A stretch of DNA of 5,413 nt, from the NCBI GenBank assembly GCA_039931435.1, contig JBDTRY010000256.1, positions 1-5,413 on the forward strand, given 5' to 3'. The notes under the pieces were generated by a model that saw only the letters and a list, made by a program, of their open reading frames with translations, was not told the origin of the DNA and did no database searches. This stretch comes from JBDTRY01 sp039931435 (GTDB lineage Bacteria > Acidobacteriota > Thermoanaerobaculia > Gp7-AA8). Of this stretch, positions 4,692 to 5,413 are shown piece after piece. Both the position numbers and the translations under genes were made by a program. The first letter of the stretch is position 1, and every line of letters starts with the position of its first letter.

Positions 4692-5413
4692 CTACCCCTG
4701 ATCCAGCCTCTTCCGGATCGCGTCCCCTGCGGCCTTTGTTCCCAGCGATCCACCGATGTCCACGGTTGTTTCGCCAGCGGCGACCACCTGCACTACGGCT
4801 CTTTCGATTCGTGCCGCCGGGTCAGAAAATCCGAGGAATTGAAGCATCATGGCCGCGGTGAGAATCGCTCCGACAGGATTGGCAACGTCCTTTCCCGTGT
4901 ACTTTGGAGCGCTGCCGTGAATAGGCTCGAAGAGCGACACTCTGCCCGGATGGATATTGCCGGAAGCGGCCATACCCAGCCCCCCCTGCAGCGCCGCCCC
5001 GAGGTCCGTAATGATGTCCCCGAAAAGGTTGTTCGTAACGATGACATCGAATGATTCGGGGGCGCGGACCATCTGCATGGCCAGCGCGTCCACGAACATA
5101 TGGAAGTTCCTTATATCCGAGTACTCATCGGCCACTTCTTCGAAGACGCGCATCCAGAGATCTCCACCGTACCGCTGGACGTTGTTCTTGTCGGCCATGC
5201 AGATGGATTCGCGCCCTTCCCTTCTGGCGAATTCAAAAGCGTAGCGAATGATGCGTTCCACTCCCTTGCGGGTGGAGACGTCTTCCTGCACGGCGATCTC
5301 GTCGGCCGTTCCCCTCTTGAAGTTGCCCCCCATACCGACGTAGGCCCCCTCCGTGTTCTCACGGAAGATGACCATGTCGACGTCCTTCTCCCCTTTGCCC
5401 TTGATCGGGCAGA
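4692..5413 (-). CDS. Isocitrate/isopropylmalate dehydrogenase family enzyme, C-terminal part (start beyond right edge)
   Basis: The visible 239 residues are the C-terminal two-thirds of a beta-decarboxylating dehydrogenase, which oxidises a 2-hydroxyacid carrying a beta-carboxylate and releases CO2 to give a 2-oxoacid. The frame is open to the window edge (CPIKGKGEKDVD before the Met at 5373-5375), so that Met is internal, not the start. Counting from that Met, the family residues are RENTEGAYVG (5-14), catalytic Lys63 in ADKNNV, Asp96 in FVDALAMQ, Asp120 and Asp124 in LFGDIITD, and HGSAPKYTGKDVANP (153-167). RENTEG is the isocitrate/homoisocitrate/tartrate type rather than the leucine-pathway RELTGG. 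K158-Y159 match the NADP-selecting Lys344-Tyr345 of E. coli isocitrate dehydrogenase. The tail (VDIGGSLGT, 205-213) instead looks like isopropylmalate dehydrogenase. The gene precedes the fused hydro-lyase by 218 bp on the same strand, and the two enzyme classes act in succession. The exact substrate is not determined. Confidence 0.9.
   Translation of the reverse strand, partial: CPIKGKGEKDVDMVIFRENTEGAYVGMGGNFKRGTADEIAVQEDVSTRKGVERIIRYAFEFARREGRESICMADKNNVQRYGGDLWMRVFEEVADEYSDIRNFHMFVDALAMQMVRAPESFDVIVTNNLFGDIITDLGAALQGGLGMAASGNIHPGRVSLFEPIHGSAPKYTGKDVANPVGAILTAAMMLQFLGFSDPAARIERAVVQVVAAGETTVDIGGSLGTKAAGDAIRKRLDQG

Noticed and set aside
5351..5364. CCGTGTTCTCACGG as another MarR box
   Set aside because: It is a short palindrome (CCGTG/CACGG) but lacks the AACAC arm and lies inside the dehydrogenase coding region in the conserved RENTEG segment.
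4692..5375. Treating the Met at 5375 as the dehydrogenase start
   Set aside because: The frame stays open to the window edge with family-like sequence before it, and the N-terminal domain of the enzyme is missing, so this is an internal residue of a gene cut by the window.

Overview
GC-rich bacterial DNA (roughly 60% GC by eye, with G/C-biased third codon positions), densely coded, with Shine-Dalgarno (SD) sequences on most genes. The phylum cannot be fixed from this window. One gene encodes a Sec-type signal peptide and one encodes an acyl carrier protein phosphodiesterase. There are no tRNA, rRNA, CRISPR or transposase genes.

Layout from left to right. (1) 1-191, minus: the N-terminal part of an unrecognised, probably membrane-anchored protein that runs off the left edge. 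(2) 268-924, plus: an AcpH-type ACP phosphodiesterase with a GTG start, divergent from (1), with a possible leaderless promoter. (3) 948-1388, minus: a four-helix DoxX-family membrane protein, convergent with acpH. (4) 1441-1908, minus: a MarR-family repressor. The doxX and marR upstream regions share a 12-bp palindrome, GTGTTNNAACAC, which is the clearest regulatory signal here. (5) 1959-2435, minus: an exported SnoaL/NTF2-like protein. (6) 2473-4473, minus: a 666-residue fused aconitase/isopropylmalate-isomerase-type hydro-lyase with the swivel (LeuD-like) domain before the catalytic (LeuC-like) part. (7) 4692-5413, minus: the C-terminal part of an isocitrate/isopropylmalate dehydrogenase-family enzyme whose start lies beyond the right edge.

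Two functional units stand out. The first is a metabolic pair (dehydrogenase, then fused hydro-lyase). These two enzyme classes act consecutively on a tricarboxylate or 2-alkylmalate, as in leucine synthesis, lysine/2-oxoacid elongation or the citrate-to-2-oxoglutarate step. The exact substrate is not decided by the sequence; the dehydrogenase has an isocitrate-like substrate loop, NADP-type residues in its cofactor loop and an isopropylmalate-dehydrogenase-like tail. The second is a MarR-DoxX module, probably a redox, electrophile or solute stress response in which MarR represses itself and doxX through matching operators.

The longest stretch without a gene is 4474-4691 (218 bp). It holds hairpins and an imperfect palindromic element that may be a dispersed repeat or a 3'-end structure. 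No wholly new system is evident; the most useful leads are the operator set, the swivel-first fusion and its partner, and an Asp-to-Asn change at a conserved AcpH position.
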